From Auanema rhodensis (lineage: Eukaryota; Nematoda; Chromadorea; Rhabditida; Rhabditidae), in assembly GCA_964057225.1 (NCBI GenBank), contig OZ059894.1:10550131-10614130 (forward strand): DNA of 64,000 nt. The letters run 5' to 3'. The translations under genes were made by a program, and so were the position numbers. Every line of letters begins with the position of its first letter. Position 1 is the first letter of the stretch. This document shows positions 39,601-53,111 of this stretch, piece after piece. The notes beneath the pieces were generated by a model. The model was given only the letters and a program-made list of their open reading frames with translations. It was not told the origin of the DNA and made no database searches.

Positions 39601-42600
39601 TAACCTCGTTCATGCTCCTGAAGTCATGTAGTTTTATGCTTCACGTGAACATTTTCTTTATCTCATTTTCGTTCAGGAGAAGACATAGAAAGGAGTAGAA
39701 AAACCAGATTATTGTATTCTCTTTTATCTATTCTGAATGACTATTACTTAACTATTCTTCTAACATTATGGATTGATTGTTTAGACTTCTCTTGGTCACA
39801 TGTATATATGCCAATAATCCTGAAGAAAAGCCTCTTCATTCTTATTTCTTATCAACATCATCATCACCTTTCTCTTTCTTATTTTTCCCTCTCTTTATTT
39901 CTCTCTCATTCACATTCTCACTAGTAACAAGGGGATACAAACAAAATCAGCAGGTCGTTCCTTCCACCAAAGAGCGCTGACTTCCTGATGGCAACACTGT
40001 CATCGACAGAAAAGTCTATGATCACGTGGTGCAATTAGAATTTTTTTGGAAAAAATATTATCTTCTCTATCTTGTCTATTCAATTATAGTTTCGTTTATT
40101 GAAATTTAATTTACAATTACATTGCAAATACTGTTCTTTTGTGCTGATTATTAATAGAAACATGACTGTAGTAACAGTATTTATTTTCTAATTTTCGCTG
40201 TTTCATTGTTTGAATTTGGAGTTTAAACCATGTCATAGAGTTCATGAGTTCTGCAATCTGATCAGGTTAACATATGAACTTCAAGTGGCTAGCTAATACA
40301 TCAAGATTATAATCTCATCTCTCAAGCATTTCAATCCTCTTCCTACTTCCTCACTCCAAACGATCAAAATCACAAATCGTTGTTTAATTCTTCAGAATCT
40401 TATAATGGAACTTTAGGTTATGCTCAGCAATGAGTATTTGCACTTAAAGCTCCAGAACTACACTTGTCTTCACATTTTTTCTTTACTTCTCTTAAGTTTT
40501 GACACGCTTTTAACATTACATCATCATCGTGCCAGTCTGTCTCCTTACTAACATCTATTAATTCGATCTCTGCTCCTAATTTGTCAAGACAACCATCTTT
40601 CTCTTTATCTCTCTCACTCAATTCTACCCTCTCTCTATGATACTTTCTTTCGTATACACCTTATACCCAAAGTTGCACATCTTACACACGTATCATCAGG
40701 AAGTCTAGATGGCGTTGTTGCTAATTCTACTTGTCTTTTCCTCTTCTTTCGTCTATTTTCAAATCTTTCTCATTTCATTCTCGAGAGTTCCACCCTGTTC
40801 TTCTGTCCTTCATTCTCTCACATGAAAGCTTCTGATCCACCACGTGTTCTATACCCGATCGTATTTCCTTTTAAAGTGTTTCCTACACTTATCGCCTCAT
40901 TAGCTCATTTGATGATTGTCATTGTTTATAGAAGAAGGACTGAACGACATCTGAGCTTCAAATACACAACCGATGTGACATCTTCAAGTCACATGCTGCT
41001 TCATTTTATGCTCCGTTCCCTCAGGAAGCTTCATAAGTTGTTATGAAATTGTGAAACCTAAGCTGGACAACCTATATCTCTACAACTTTGTTTTCTTTCA
41101 TATTACTTACACTAAATATTGTCTTTATCCTGTCATATTTGAATTTTCCAGCTTAAAAATAATCATTTATCATCAACAACGTTTTATTTTTTGAACTTTT
41201 TAAGCTTGCGTTCCTTCCTATTTTTTATTTGAAAAAACTTGAAAAAAATGACAACAGTAGGCGGAAAATTTGGCTTCGAAATGCCAAATGATTTATGCCA
41301 AAGGTCGCAGAACAACTTGTTCCTCTTTCTTTTTCTTGGGACACATTTCAAAAACTTTTTATTACTATCCAAATTATAATATTGTTTAAATTGTTTTAAT
41401 TATTTAAATTATTAAATATTATTATAATTTAAAATAATATTTGTTGTTGATCTGTGAACTTTAATCCTTTTTTTGGCAAAAACCGATTTTTTTTTTGTTT
41501 TTGGTTTCCGACAATAGTATCTCCAATATTTCTTCTATTTCTTCTTAATATTCAATCAAAATCTATCATTTACTTCTCTTCATGATTATCAATTTTAAGT
41601 TTCACGTGATTCTTAAACGTGGATTTATTAATTTGAATATTCAATTAATTCTTTTCTCTTCTTCTTCTTCTTCTTCTTCTTCATATGGTGCCAATAAGTT
41701 TCCATATAATCAGTTTCCAATTAGCTATATCACTTTAACACCTAAGGCGAGTCAAGTTATAGGACAGGCGAGAAGTGCTTGACAGGCTGGACTGGCTTGG
41801 CACTCTCCCAAACGACCTTCTACAAGGTCAGCACCGTCTGGCACCAGCTGCCCAGTCAACTCCGCCCAAACTTCGTTGAACCATCGTCGGTTCTTGTCGT
41901 TGTGTCTCTTTTTTAGTTTTTGTCGTCTGAATCAGTTTGCAACAATATAATAGATATTTTCTAATTCTATAAATTTATAAAGAAGATTAAGAATTATTTA
42001 TCTGATGGTATTATATTGAATGGGTATAATATATATATATTTATTTATATATAATAAAATATAAAAAGAAAATTTTAAAAAATAGTTAAAAGAGACTTGA
42101 AATGTGATGAAATGAAAATGGGTAGTAGATGGTGTAAGAAGAATTAGTTGATTACCTGATAATGTAGATTCTTGATCATTCTTCCTATTATCATCTCTTA
42201 TTTCCTCTCTTTCTCTCTCTCTTTCTCTCTCTTTTCTCTTCTTTTTTTACTTCTTTTCCTTATTTCTTCTTTTTAATTTTTCATGACAAATCAACGTCTG
42301 AAAGAGAGCGGGAAAAAAATTAAAAACATTGCCCAAATGCATTATATGCATGAAAGAGAGTAGGTTGACAACTTGAGCTTTCTATTACATTCACTGATAT
42401 TCAGTTTTCTCTTATTCTTTTGATAATTTTGGTTATTCATTGTTTCTCTTCTTATGCTTGTCTCGCCACGACATCTTAGATTGTCTCCCACATTTTCTTC
42501 AAAAATCTATATTTCCCGAATGTTTTCTCTAAACGTTAAAATCTTTTCTTCGTAAGGGATGGTCTGTCTTTTCTTTCTATCTAGTTTGCATCCATACCGT

Positions 42601-44729
42601 CATCAATGTCTCTCAAAGATTGCGAAATTCTTTGATTTAGCCTGAGAAATACGAGAGATCATATAAACCTAAGAGGGAAAGAGAGTACGAACACGAACCT
42701 GAGGTTAAGTAGAGTTAGAAGAGACAGATAAGGTTTAAGAGAAACATACAACTGTTCAATTTGCCTCCAATTCGAAAATGATTGTTTGTTGTTACATCAA
42801 ACATTACACGAATTTTCATTTGTGTACAATTCATTTATCATTACTATCTATTACTCAATTTTACATGTTTCATAATTAAATTATAAAAATTAAAAAAACT
42901 TATATCATATCATTCTATTCTCCGTATTAATTTCATTTACATAGTCGTTTTTTTTTCAAAAATCATGAGTGCAAAGATACAATGGTCAAACGATGATACT
43001 TGATCTTCTCTATGATCTAATACAAAGTTCGTATAAATTAGCATAATCAGCATACTCTATACTCTATATGTATAGTTAATACAACTGTATTCATATGTTA
43101 GTTCTTTTCGTATATCATTTCATATTCTGTTTCTTGCCATATTTGTAAAAATTCCCAATAATACTGAACCTTCCCCGGATATCCGGCCTTCCATGATTTC
43201 GATATTCAAAAAAAAATCTTTGTCTAAACAGCTTTATTTGAAAATTTTATTTGAAAAGCTTTCTGTACTATTCGGATATTTGCCCTTTATGTGTTGATCT
43301 GATGATTTTAATCTAAATACTATAACAGATATATAACACCAATATCCAGCGATTTCTTGAAAACATTTTGAACTTTCTTCTCTTTTTCTCTCTCTCTTTA
43401 TCTTTCCATCTCTCTCTCTTCCTTTCTCTCTTTCTATTTTTTTATTTTATATTCTTGTTAGTATACACTCAATTTGCTTTACCTTCTTTTTCCTTTTCTA
43501 TCTCAAAGCTCATTTCTTGCTCATATCCTTTACTCTCTTTCCTTCTCCCTCTCCCTCTCCCTCTCTCTCTCTCTCTCTCTTCCAATTTCATTTTTTTCTT
43601 CTTTAGCAGTCATTGGTAGCAGCCAGCTCTTAAATGAGCGCATCGTCTGTCCTCATGAATTATGGAAAATGCCATCATGCGCTCTTAACCCGTATGACCT
43701 CTCAGCTTTTAGTCCTTAGGCTATATACATTGTATCTTGATGTCTGTTCTTTTCTTTTCTGATAAAAGATCACACTGATCTCAAATTATCTTTGAACATA
43801 TCAAATTTTGAAGTTAGTTCGGAACTTGCAGCAGCAGACATCGCAAATTTCTGAGAACAAATGTCCTCATTATATGAACCAAAAGTCAGAGCAAACGTCA
43901 GTTGCCCCCCAGCATTGTCTGCCTTTTTCATGATTTGTCAACTCTTTATACTAACTTGTTCAACTACCTAATAGGACCATTTCTCTTGTTTTGTCTTTAT
44001 TTTTCTTCTCTCATGTTTACTATTTTACTTTATTCCTAAGTATATTTCTTTCGTAAAATCTGTTTCTTTTCAATTTTATATGCTTAATTAAGGTTTTTAT
44101 GATTCCCACTTGAAATTTAAACTTTATTTCTAATAGTTAAGTCGTAAGGAATGTTTTCTTTTTCATTATCCTCATCTTCCTCACATCATCATCATCATCA
44201 TCATATGCTCAAGTTTTCTGACAAGTTGAAACATCTTTATAATTTATTTTTGAACCATATGTACTATACATATATATAATATATGATAGACATATTAAAT
44301 CTTATTTCATATCTTATTCCTTTCTTTATATTTACATTGAAAATTGAATTAATACAAATATAAAAAATACATTAGAGAAATGATGTAATACTTATTTCAT
44401 TTCATTTATTCATTATATTCTTTTTTTCTTTTTTTTTGTATAGATTGCAATAGTGTTTTTTCTACACAACTCCCCCCCCCCCAAACCCCTTAATAGGGTT
44501 GCCCACATCTGGAGTCTCTGAGCTCTTTTAGATGGGTTCCGAGGTTCCTCTCACCGTCCTCTTTTTTCATGCATGAGACGAAATGAAGACAGAAAAATAG
44601 AGGAAGAGGTAGGATAGATGGAAGAAAAATGTGAAGTGCTCTCTTTCAAATTCTAACTTTTTTTTTAATTTACTGTTCATTCATTAAAAGAATTATTATT
44701 TGTTATTGTAAATAGAACATTGAAAATGC

Positions 44730-44753
44730 CACGTGAGCCACGTGAGCCACGTG
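44730..44753. promoter_or_regulatory. three tandem E-boxes (CACGTG) at 9-bp period
   Basis: CACGTG occurs at 44730-44735, 44739-44744 and 44748-44753, each separated by AGC. CACGTG is the target of bHLH(-Zip) factors such as MYC/MAX, MITF/TFEB and USF types. No gene start is visible within 4 kb, so the target is unknown. Confidence 0.55.
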
Positions 44754-45222
44754 AAAATCCACTTGTAGTTAGTTTTGGCCGGAGTTTTTCATTTTTCTCT
44801 TTCTTTTTCAATCGTACAATAATTTGTCTTCCAAACTTTCTCAAATATATGTAGATTCTCTCATTCTTTATTTTCGTTTATTTTAACTATAAATAACAAA
44901 TTAGCATATTAATTATGAATTTTAAAATCATTTTCTCATAAAAAACTAAGAATTATTTTAAAAAAAAGTGTGTGATCTCTCCACCCCTCATTTTATCTTT
45001 TTTTTCATTTTTTTTCATTTTCTTTCTCTCTTTTCTCTTTTTTCACTCATTAATAATGCATAAATTCTTGGTACAGTTGCCATTTCTTCTTCACTTCTCT
45101 CTCACTTTTTCTTGTTTCTCGTCAGATTTACACGCAAACGTATAATGCATTGGTTTACAGCTCCAACCAGCCGACGTTCTCGCTCATCAAAGCAGCATAA
45201 GCGTAGAAAACCTCAATGATGG

Positions 45223-45315
45223 CGCCAGCTGGCGTCTCATATCGCTCAACGTCATTTTTTTTGGCGGAAAGCAGCTGCTATCGCTCGTTTATAACGTCAC
45301 CGACGTCATGCGTCA
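45223..45315. promoter_or_regulatory. GC-rich motif cluster with palindromic, E2F-like and CRE-like sites
   Basis: CGCCAGCTGGCG (45223-45234) is a perfect 12-bp palindrome containing a CAGCTG E-box. TTTTTTGGCGGAAA near 45256-45270 resembles an E2F site. CGTCA half-sites occur at 45250, 45295, 45304 and 45311, two of them within GACGTCATGCGTCA. CAGCTGGCGTC recurs at about 45882. The whole 45.15-45.91 kb block is GC-rich compared with its surroundings. Confidence 0.45.
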
Positions 45316-47876
45316 TCTCCAAAATCTTACACCGTCTTGAAAACCTTCACGGAACTAGTCATGCCTATTCTGTTACTTAGTTAAGTTGTCTGGCTAGTTG
45401 CCAACTAAGTTTTCTGCGTCTCTGCCATGCTTCATTCTCTCTTCCTCACCGAATTTGCTTTGGCTTTTCTGTTGCTATTCGGCCGAAAATATTTGGTCGC
45501 GCGAGCTGCCGTTGTCGCAGCCATTGCTTCGCTGGATGAAGATAGTGGGAATAAGAGGCTGAAATAAAATTTGAGAGAGATTATAGGGTGCAAAACATTA
45601 GAAAAACGAGAGAGGAGATTCAAGAGAATGAGAGATAGTATGCAAACGAGAGAGGGGACGTGTATATGGCCAGTGACGACTGAAGAATTGAAGCGCTTAG
45701 GCGGCAGCGTTTTCGTCGCTCTTGCTTCTCGATGTCGCTCGCCGTTATAATTTTTGTGTTTCTCTGCTTGTCTGTCATATCTCCACTGTTCAAATATTCT
45801 CTTGCACGCCAAATCGCAACAAAATGCTCTCTAGAATTCTGAGGCCATGCTCGCGGCGGCTATCGATCAGTCGCTGAGCGACAGCTGGCGTCAACTCGCG
45901 CATCTCATAGCCTTCCACCTCTTTGCCTCTGTGTTTCTTCCTCTTTCTATCCTTCATTTTCTTCCTGTCCTTCTCTCGTCTTCCAATACACAGATGCGCT
46001 ATCTCCTCTTACTTTTTCTTTCTCATGGCAATTGAATGAAATGATTAGACTTCACGAAGAGAAAGTTTTCATGTAAGCATGGATATGTAGATCGAAGAGA
46101 GAAAAAGAGAGAGAGAGAGATAAAGAGAGAGAGAGAAGATTACATAAGGATTGGGATAAAGAAAGAGGTTAATAGAGAGAAAGTAAAATTAAGAAATAGA
46201 GAGAGAATAAGATAGTAAATTCGAATTAAAAGGAAAGTAATGAAAAGAAAGGCTCTCTTCAATGCTTGTATATAGAGAGAAAAAAGAGAAAAAGATGAAG
46301 AATGTATATTTCAAGAAACTAACAGTATGTAACCAAAAGTAATTAATTTCATATTTATAACATTTGAAATTTCACTCATTTCATTCTCAACTATACATAT
46401 CTTTTATTTGTCTATTTTGGAACATCTATTTTTGGATTATCATCTATTTTAAATGAAAATATTCTTAAATTAGTATTTTTTTTTATTTTATTTTAAACTT
46501 TATTTATATATAATTAAACTAATAATAGAATTCATAATATAGTTTAATTAAGAATATTTTTTATGATATTCTTATATTCTGAAATGTTGTACTTCCTCTT
46601 ACTTCAAAAAAAAAATTAGTTCAAACTTGATTATCTAGCACAATCTAAATTTTTGTGAATATAGATCGCATTAGGAGCTTAAATCTGATGAATTGTTGAC
46701 CTTTCATCTCATTCAGACTCGACGCAATATAAGAGTGCAAAGCTCTTTAATGTGAATCGAATTGCCCAACTTTTCCATTAATTATATGATATAGGTTAAA
46801 AAAATTGGCACTCACTTTTCTGACTTTCATTAGTTTTCCTTTATTTTGAACTATAATTTCAGACGATTTCATATATATATCTAATGTTCCTTATCAAGGT
46901 TTCATTGCCGTTTCATATAGACAACATGTCATTGGATAAGATCACCTTGATTTTCAATTACTTCCTTGTATCTTCTAAAATCTTCCATTTTACACATTAA
47001 TCAAATGATTTATATTATTTAATATATACTAATAGTTTTATTTATTTATATTTATATATTATTATTATTATTATTTCTTATTAATTTAAAGAAATTAAAA
47101 TATTTCTTCTTTTTCTTTTTCTACAACTACTACTTCTTATTTATTTATTTATTCTCAAGATCATACATACATATTTAGTTGACTAAAAAGAAGATTGAAT
47201 GTTTAAAGTACAGCAGAGCAACATGATTCACTTCCTTATGTTAAGCTTTAAATGAATTTTTGATCATCATCATTTTGCATATTCATTAGTTATTCATAGA
47301 TTTTTAACTTTATATTTACTTACTTGCATCTTTTCTCGTTTCAATTTGCTTGGTAAAAGAACAAAAAAATCTTTCAGAATAATAATTATTCCCATTAGCT
47401 TGTCTTAACCCTCTAGACTAATAACATCCACCACATTCATCTGCTTTAGTTGTATTCGGACCCCGATCTCCCAACTGCAGACTACTCCATTTGGGGCCAC
47501 ATACCCTCAAGGCTCAGTTGTTAGATGAATTTTCATCAATATGCCGGAAAAAATACGAAGCCTTTATAACATCTGCTTTCCACCTTTTCAAACTATTCTT
47601 TCACCTAATGCCGTATGTTTAAAGCTTCAACATAATGGCTTTTAAATTTTAAAAAATCATATTAATTCTGATTATTCTTCATATCTAATAGGGAATATTT
47701 AATCATTTGCTTTAATTACTACGATTTTTCATATTTAGTATTGAACAAAGTTGCGTCAACTTGCATTTTCGTGTTCTAACTCATTCAGAAACGAACAGGT
47801 GTGAATTCTACTCACATATGCCTTTTGATCGCCCTTTTTAATCATTTTTTTCCTTTTATTTACTAAAATCAAAGAG

Positions 47877-47880
<4 letters not shown>

Positions 47881-47931
<51 letters not shown>
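47881..47931. repeat. (AG)n microsatellite
   Basis: About 25 uninterrupted AG units. Confidence 0.95.
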
Positions 47932-47934
<3 letters not shown>

Positions 47935-48053
47935 TGAAGAGAAAAAGAATATCACCGCTACTAGGCTTCTATGACAATCATCGTGTAAACAAGCATGTGG
48001 TTAGTCTGCAAAAAAAAACTATCAAACAGATATAGAGAATTACTGAAGAATAT

Positions 48054-48102
48054 TACTTCCGTATTTTAATCTTTATTCCTATTTATAAATTATTTCCTTA
48101 TA

Positions 48103-48146
<44 letters not shown>

Positions 48147-48197
48147 TATATAAGGAAATAATTTATAAATAGGAATAAAGATTAAAATACGGAAGTA
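48054..48197. repeat. 144-bp near-perfect palindrome
   Basis: Arms 48054-48125 and 48126-48197 are reverse complements except for a dinucleotide shift in the CT/TA core. The ends read TACTTCCGTATTTTAATC and GATTAAAATACGGAAGTA. There is no unpaired spacer beyond alternating TA. No coding capacity. Confidence 0.9.
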
Positions 48198-49663
48198 AAC
48201 TTTATTTCTTTTTAGATCTTCAGCTATTAGGAAATCATTTGCATCTTGTTTTTATTGATTTTTTTAATTTTCATATTATAATTACCTATGTATTATGAAA
48301 TTATTTCAATCTTTATATATTTAAATATTACCACCCATACATAAAAATTAAAGGTTCTTATTTCATAAAAAGATATTATTTGAGAACTTCCGGGAATTGA
48401 TTGATTAGTAGATTTACATCCTTCTCACGAACTTTTCATTAAACTCTCATTACCATAAAGCATGGTCATGTTTTCACTTCGACTTCAACTCTTATTTTCT
48501 CATAACATTTTGTGAATAAAAAAATTTATTTTTTTAAAGTTTGAAAACAAAACAAAACCTTCACGTGACTCTACATCACGTAAGTTAACGTGGTTCTTTC
48601 CTTTTACTACTATTTCATTTGTCATTAGCGACGTTTAGTGTTTTTCTTCTGTAAATCGAAGAGAAAATAACAAAAAAAAAGTTTAATTCGTGAGTTATTT
48701 TCTATTTTTTTCTGTTTAATAATGAAGAATAAGACTTATATGTTTGTTTTTTCTTTCATCAAATGGCTTGTTTTTAATTTTTTTATATTTTATCTTAACT
48801 ATTCATATATTAAAAGTTTTTTTCTTACTTTACTTGAATTTCGACTTTTCAGAGATGTCTTTGATGGGATAGTAATTTAGTATTTTCCAAAATAGAAAAG
48901 CAGCTGTCGCTTTGAGACAAAAAATTAGCTTTGCCATTCAATTCTGTTTGTTTTATAGCTTTGTAGTCAAGTATGATTATCGAAATCTCTTATTTTTCGA
49001 TGTTTTGACATCTTTTAAACCGCTTGACCTCTTTAGACTACTTCCGTTTTTTTGGTTTTTTTTCTGATGAAAAGAACAGCTGGAACATGACTGTTCTTCC
49101 TGACACCGTGCCATGATCTTCACGATCATCCTCTCTTTCTCCTCTTATTGTCCTTGATATTGAACATGGCAGTGTATATTGCTACACAGCCTTCCTGATG
49201 ACATTCTATATCATTTTTCATTCAATTTTTCTTCATCTACACGCTTTTTATGCTCTTTTTTCGTAGATAGGCTAGTAGCCACTGCAATCTTCTTCTTCAA
49301 CGTCTTCTTCTTCGTGTTCTTTCCCGCCCTTCGTTGTTCTTTTGGTTTCTTTCATCATCTTTTTTAATTTGAAGGACATCATCATCATCTACCATCCTAT
49401 GGTCAAGGCATTGTCTTTTATTCCTAACCATACGCTTTCTGTCATAATCACTTATTTTATCGTAAATTATTGCTCATTTCCGGATTGTTACGGTATCACT
49501 TCACACAATACTGTACGCAATGCATCTTTCCTTGTTCCCGCCTTTTTGAATTGCTTCTCTGAACTTTATTCTAAATTTTATGAATCTTAATTGATTAATT
49601 AATTCGATTTGTATCATGTATTTTGTAGATTGGCTTATGTACGTTGTTCATTTCTAAGTTACA

Positions 49664-51790
49664 ATGAGCTTTCTGAATCTTAAAGCTCGTTTGTCCCAGA
49701 AATCACCGACAGCAGATTGTGCACTTACTCATTTCCAGAATAATGAGAGAGTGTAAGTTGTCTTTCACCCCGTCTTGTGTTCACAATGATTAATTTCAGT
49801 CGGCGTAAGATATCATGTACCTCGGGGTGTGAATTGCCCCAGGTAGTTGTTGGCTCTCCTGACAGCCAAACGTCCGATTCGTCCTCTGTCCCTTACGCGT
49901 CTATCGTTAGACAAGAAGAAAGTACCCGATTGTTCATATGTGATCGACGAAGGTTTTCGCAAGCAATTCGCAACCAATACATAACTTTTCGTATTTAGAG
50001 CTATTTTGGAGAAGATTATTGAGACTTCAACTAATGCTCCCAGCGGTTCTGACGATGTGAGTCCTGTAACGCTCTTAATTTTCTTATTTTTTTACATTTA
50101 GTTACCTTCTCCCAATATCTTTTTGGCTGATCAGTATGCTGATACTACCACTAATCCTTGGGCGTACCGTTTTGATTTCAACTGTTGGAATGAACAATAT
50201 AACATTACTGAGGTATCCCGTGTATCGATTTCGAATTCTTCATTTGTTTCTTAGTTGTGTTTTCAAAATTTCTGTTCCTTCTTGGACAGGGAACATGGAA
50301 AAATGGAAATGGAGGGCAGTCCTGGCTGCTTAGATAGCCGTCGTGGCGGAAATCCGCAGAATAATACGATTGTAATTTTTCTGTTTGCTTAAAAATAATC
50401 CTTATCAAAAAATTTGTAGCTGACTCCCCCTTGGTCGGGTGATTCACGTTCACCGACGACTGGCCCAAATACTGTGGGCCCTACAGAAGGAAATACAGCG
50501 TATCACCGCCTCCCTTCTAGTCAATCGGCGAATTGTCAAGAGCAGCATGTAGTACTAGATGACGAGGTTAGTTATTTTACAAGCTTGAAAGGTGCAATTT
50601 TTCCTTGATTAGGCTGCTAATGTGATGTCACAGTTATCAGCTGGCAGGTTGGAACGTTTAACCAAAGCCTTATCTTTGTTGAGTCCCTCTCACATTGTAT
50701 TTCGTGATCATTGCTGTTATCCTCATCGCCCCACACTTTTATTGTTTTGGTTTTTACATTTGTAAGTTTGATCTTTCATTGGTATATTTTGAATTTTGAT
50801 ATTTAGATTACCGTATAAAGTTTGTCGATTAACTTTTGATGGAATGCAGGCCGATTCTCGTGTTAAAATACACGAGGTTCTTGATATGAATGAACTAGAA
50901 GAGTTACATGTTATACAGCCTGTAAGCCAGAGTTCTCGATTTTGCTTGTATTCTCTGTTTTTTTAGACTCAACGTCCTGCCTTTGCAGTGACTCCCGAAC
51001 TTTTAACCAAATGGCTCAAGGCTTCTTCATCAGAGTATATTTTTCAAAAAAGTATTGTTCTAATAGATTTCCTTTTAGCAAACACTTACGTTTATCTATT
51101 ACTGGAGCCTCTGACGTAACTCCTGCGGATTTGGCCAATTTCATACGAGAATGGCGGGCTACTCCCGTTGCTCGTATTTTTGACACTATCACTTTCGACG
51201 CAGCTTCAATGTCTGTGATTGATTTTGTTCATGAAATTTCTGGTCCAGGAAAAAATGTCGAGGTAAGCCTTCAGTCCGTTACTTTCCGAACCCCTTTTGC
51301 TGTTCTAGTGGGAATCTGATTGGCGTCCTCCTACCCCTCCTCCCTCTGGTTCTCTGAGTCCTATGTTCCAGAATTCGCAGAGTAGACAGTTTACGTTCAA
51401 GCATAAGAAAGGGCAAGCACGCGTTCATTATGAGCATATCGACGGGTATTATTTTTGTTGTTGAATTGATAAACTTTCCTGCGTTTTAGTCAGCTGATTT
51501 TCACTTGCGTATGTGCACCTCAAGGAGCATCTCTTCCTAGTCTGCCTCGAGCGGCTTCGGAGCAAGCGTTTGCAAATTACCGTAAAAACAGTACTGGAAA
51601 TTTGAATGGTAACGTTCTTTTTTCTTTTTTTCAAAAATTGAATTGAATTTTTGCAGGTACTCGCACGTTACACAGGATAACTACCTTCAATTCTCCTTTA
51701 GCAGAAACACCTCAGAAGAGCCAAGATCAATCCCAAACACTAAAGTTTGTGGACCGCATGTTCGGCTTCTTATTGCGTTCGAACGCATAA
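49664..51790 (+). CDS. possible F-box-associated (FBA/FTH-like) domain protein, many exons
   Basis: About a dozen exons with mostly 40-50 bp introns read in one frame from MSFLNLKARLSQKSP to FGFLLRSNA before TAA at 51790. The N-terminal half (to about 50570) is Ser/Pro/Asn-rich and probably disordered. From about 50613 it becomes structured: RLTKALSLLSP, KVCRLTFDGM, LEELHVIQP, LLTKWLKASS, LRLSITGASDVTPADLANF then IREWR and FDTITFDAASMSVIDF. The alternating strand and LTPADL-F-REW pattern resembles the C. elegans FBA_2/FTH (F-box-associated) domains that recognise substrates for ubiquitin ligases. I saw no F-box, so this is tentative. Coding GC is higher than in most neighbours. The C-terminus is Ser/Thr/Gln-rich. 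Confidence 0.6.
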
Positions 51791-53111
51791 GCAAGACCTG
51801 GTTGTTTTCAACCTGATTGGTATGTAAATATGTTATTTTGTATGTTTATTGTTCCTCTAGATTGTTATCATAGCTCTGACATATGTTCTATCTTAAAGTA
51901 TATTGTGTTTTGTACAGTTGATCTACCCGGGAATTTATCATCTTGCATCTTTCTGTAATTCCTCCTTTACTGCTCAGTGTAATTTGCCGTGTGGTTGAAT
52001 TGTTGTTTCTTACCATACCCCTAATCTTTCGCTCCTCACTTGACTGCCTTCAGTGCTGTGCTCATTATTGACATCGCTTTTTACCTACTTTTGTACATAA
52101 TCTTTTTCTGTATGTTTTGTCGGTTGTGAGATATGATTTGCTTGCTCGATTGTAACTCACACCCATCCTTCTCTCTCTTTGGCCATCCAGCCACTTGACT
52201 ATTACTTTGATAACCATTCAAAGTAACATCAATGATTGCTATTTTTGGCTCATTTACTAACGTTTCATTTTTACTTTATTTGTTCAAACTTGTTCAAAAT
52301 TTTATTCAGAGTTTTGGGAAATCTTTTTTTTTACTTTTTTTTTCTTTATCCCCATTACTTCCCCTCCTCCTCCTTCTTCTTCCTCATACAGGTTATTTTT
52401 CGAGTGTTTTCAAATGGGCTAATCTTTCCGGTTCATATCTCTGTAGTCATGTAGATAGTTAAGTTTATTAGCCATTCTAATAACCGGTGACCTATCCAGT
52501 TAATACGGTTCTGGTTTCAGTAGGAACGTTCTAATCGTTGTTTCTTTCTATTCTTTTTCTCATCATCAACGTCATCATGTTATGTTTTAAAATACCAGAT
52601 TTGTGTTTGCCAAAAGTTTAATAATGCATACATAGGTACTACTAGTTCTAATCCTCTTGTCATTGGAGTTAGTATATTAATGTATATAGATAGCCACCAC
52701 TATCATCATCATCATCATCATCATCACCACTCCTCTTTCGGCCTTGCACAAAATTTTAAACCCGTTGTAATATATTCATGTATAAGTACTCGGTGTATCT
52801 AATGTGGCCTATATATCTGAATTAATATAAGATCTCAATAGAGCACATGGATTTAAAGAATTTGAAAATGATCGTATAAGGAATAAATCTTTTTTTTATT
52901 TTATGTTTTTCTATATTATTGATGAAATTATTACTTAAAACATGCTACAAGTATTCACTATATACTGCTTAAGCATTAAATATTAAATATAATACATATA
53001 TAAACTAATAATTTATTTTTATACATTTGAATCTTAATAAGCTTTTGATAAAGAGAGATTTGAGTTTACTTCACTATTTTCTACCAATAATTAGTAAAAC
53101 TCCCTTTTCAT
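51791..53111. other. convergent intergenic region
   Basis: 3' flanks of the genes at 49664 (plus) and 53112 (minus). It contains a CAT/ATC microsatellite at 52701-52727 and CT/TCC-rich sequence near 52370. No gene seen. Confidence 0.6.

Larger units (their letters stand above)
31630..49663. other. 18-kb region without a supported gene
   Basis: No exon chain with recognisable domains could be built on either strand. From about 34.3 kb the plus strand is strikingly C+T-rich with many CT tracts (34897-34952, 35281-35310, 43540-43580). Open frames here translate to Ser/Leu/Phe-rich low-complexity sequence. Regulatory-looking blocks and structures inside it are listed separately. It could be a large intergenic regulatory domain or an intron of a gene with distant exons. 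Confidence 0.5.

Noticed and set aside
43625-43693. Inverted repeat GAGCGCAT/ATGCGCTC considered as pre-miRNA
   Set aside because: Only 8 bp pair well; the rest of the arms do not extend the stem and no known miRNA seed was recognised.
45432-45812. 126-codon minus-strand open frame in the GC-rich island
   Set aside because: No recognisable domain, mixed hydrophobic and low-complexity content, and the open frame is better explained by GC-rich regulatory sequence.
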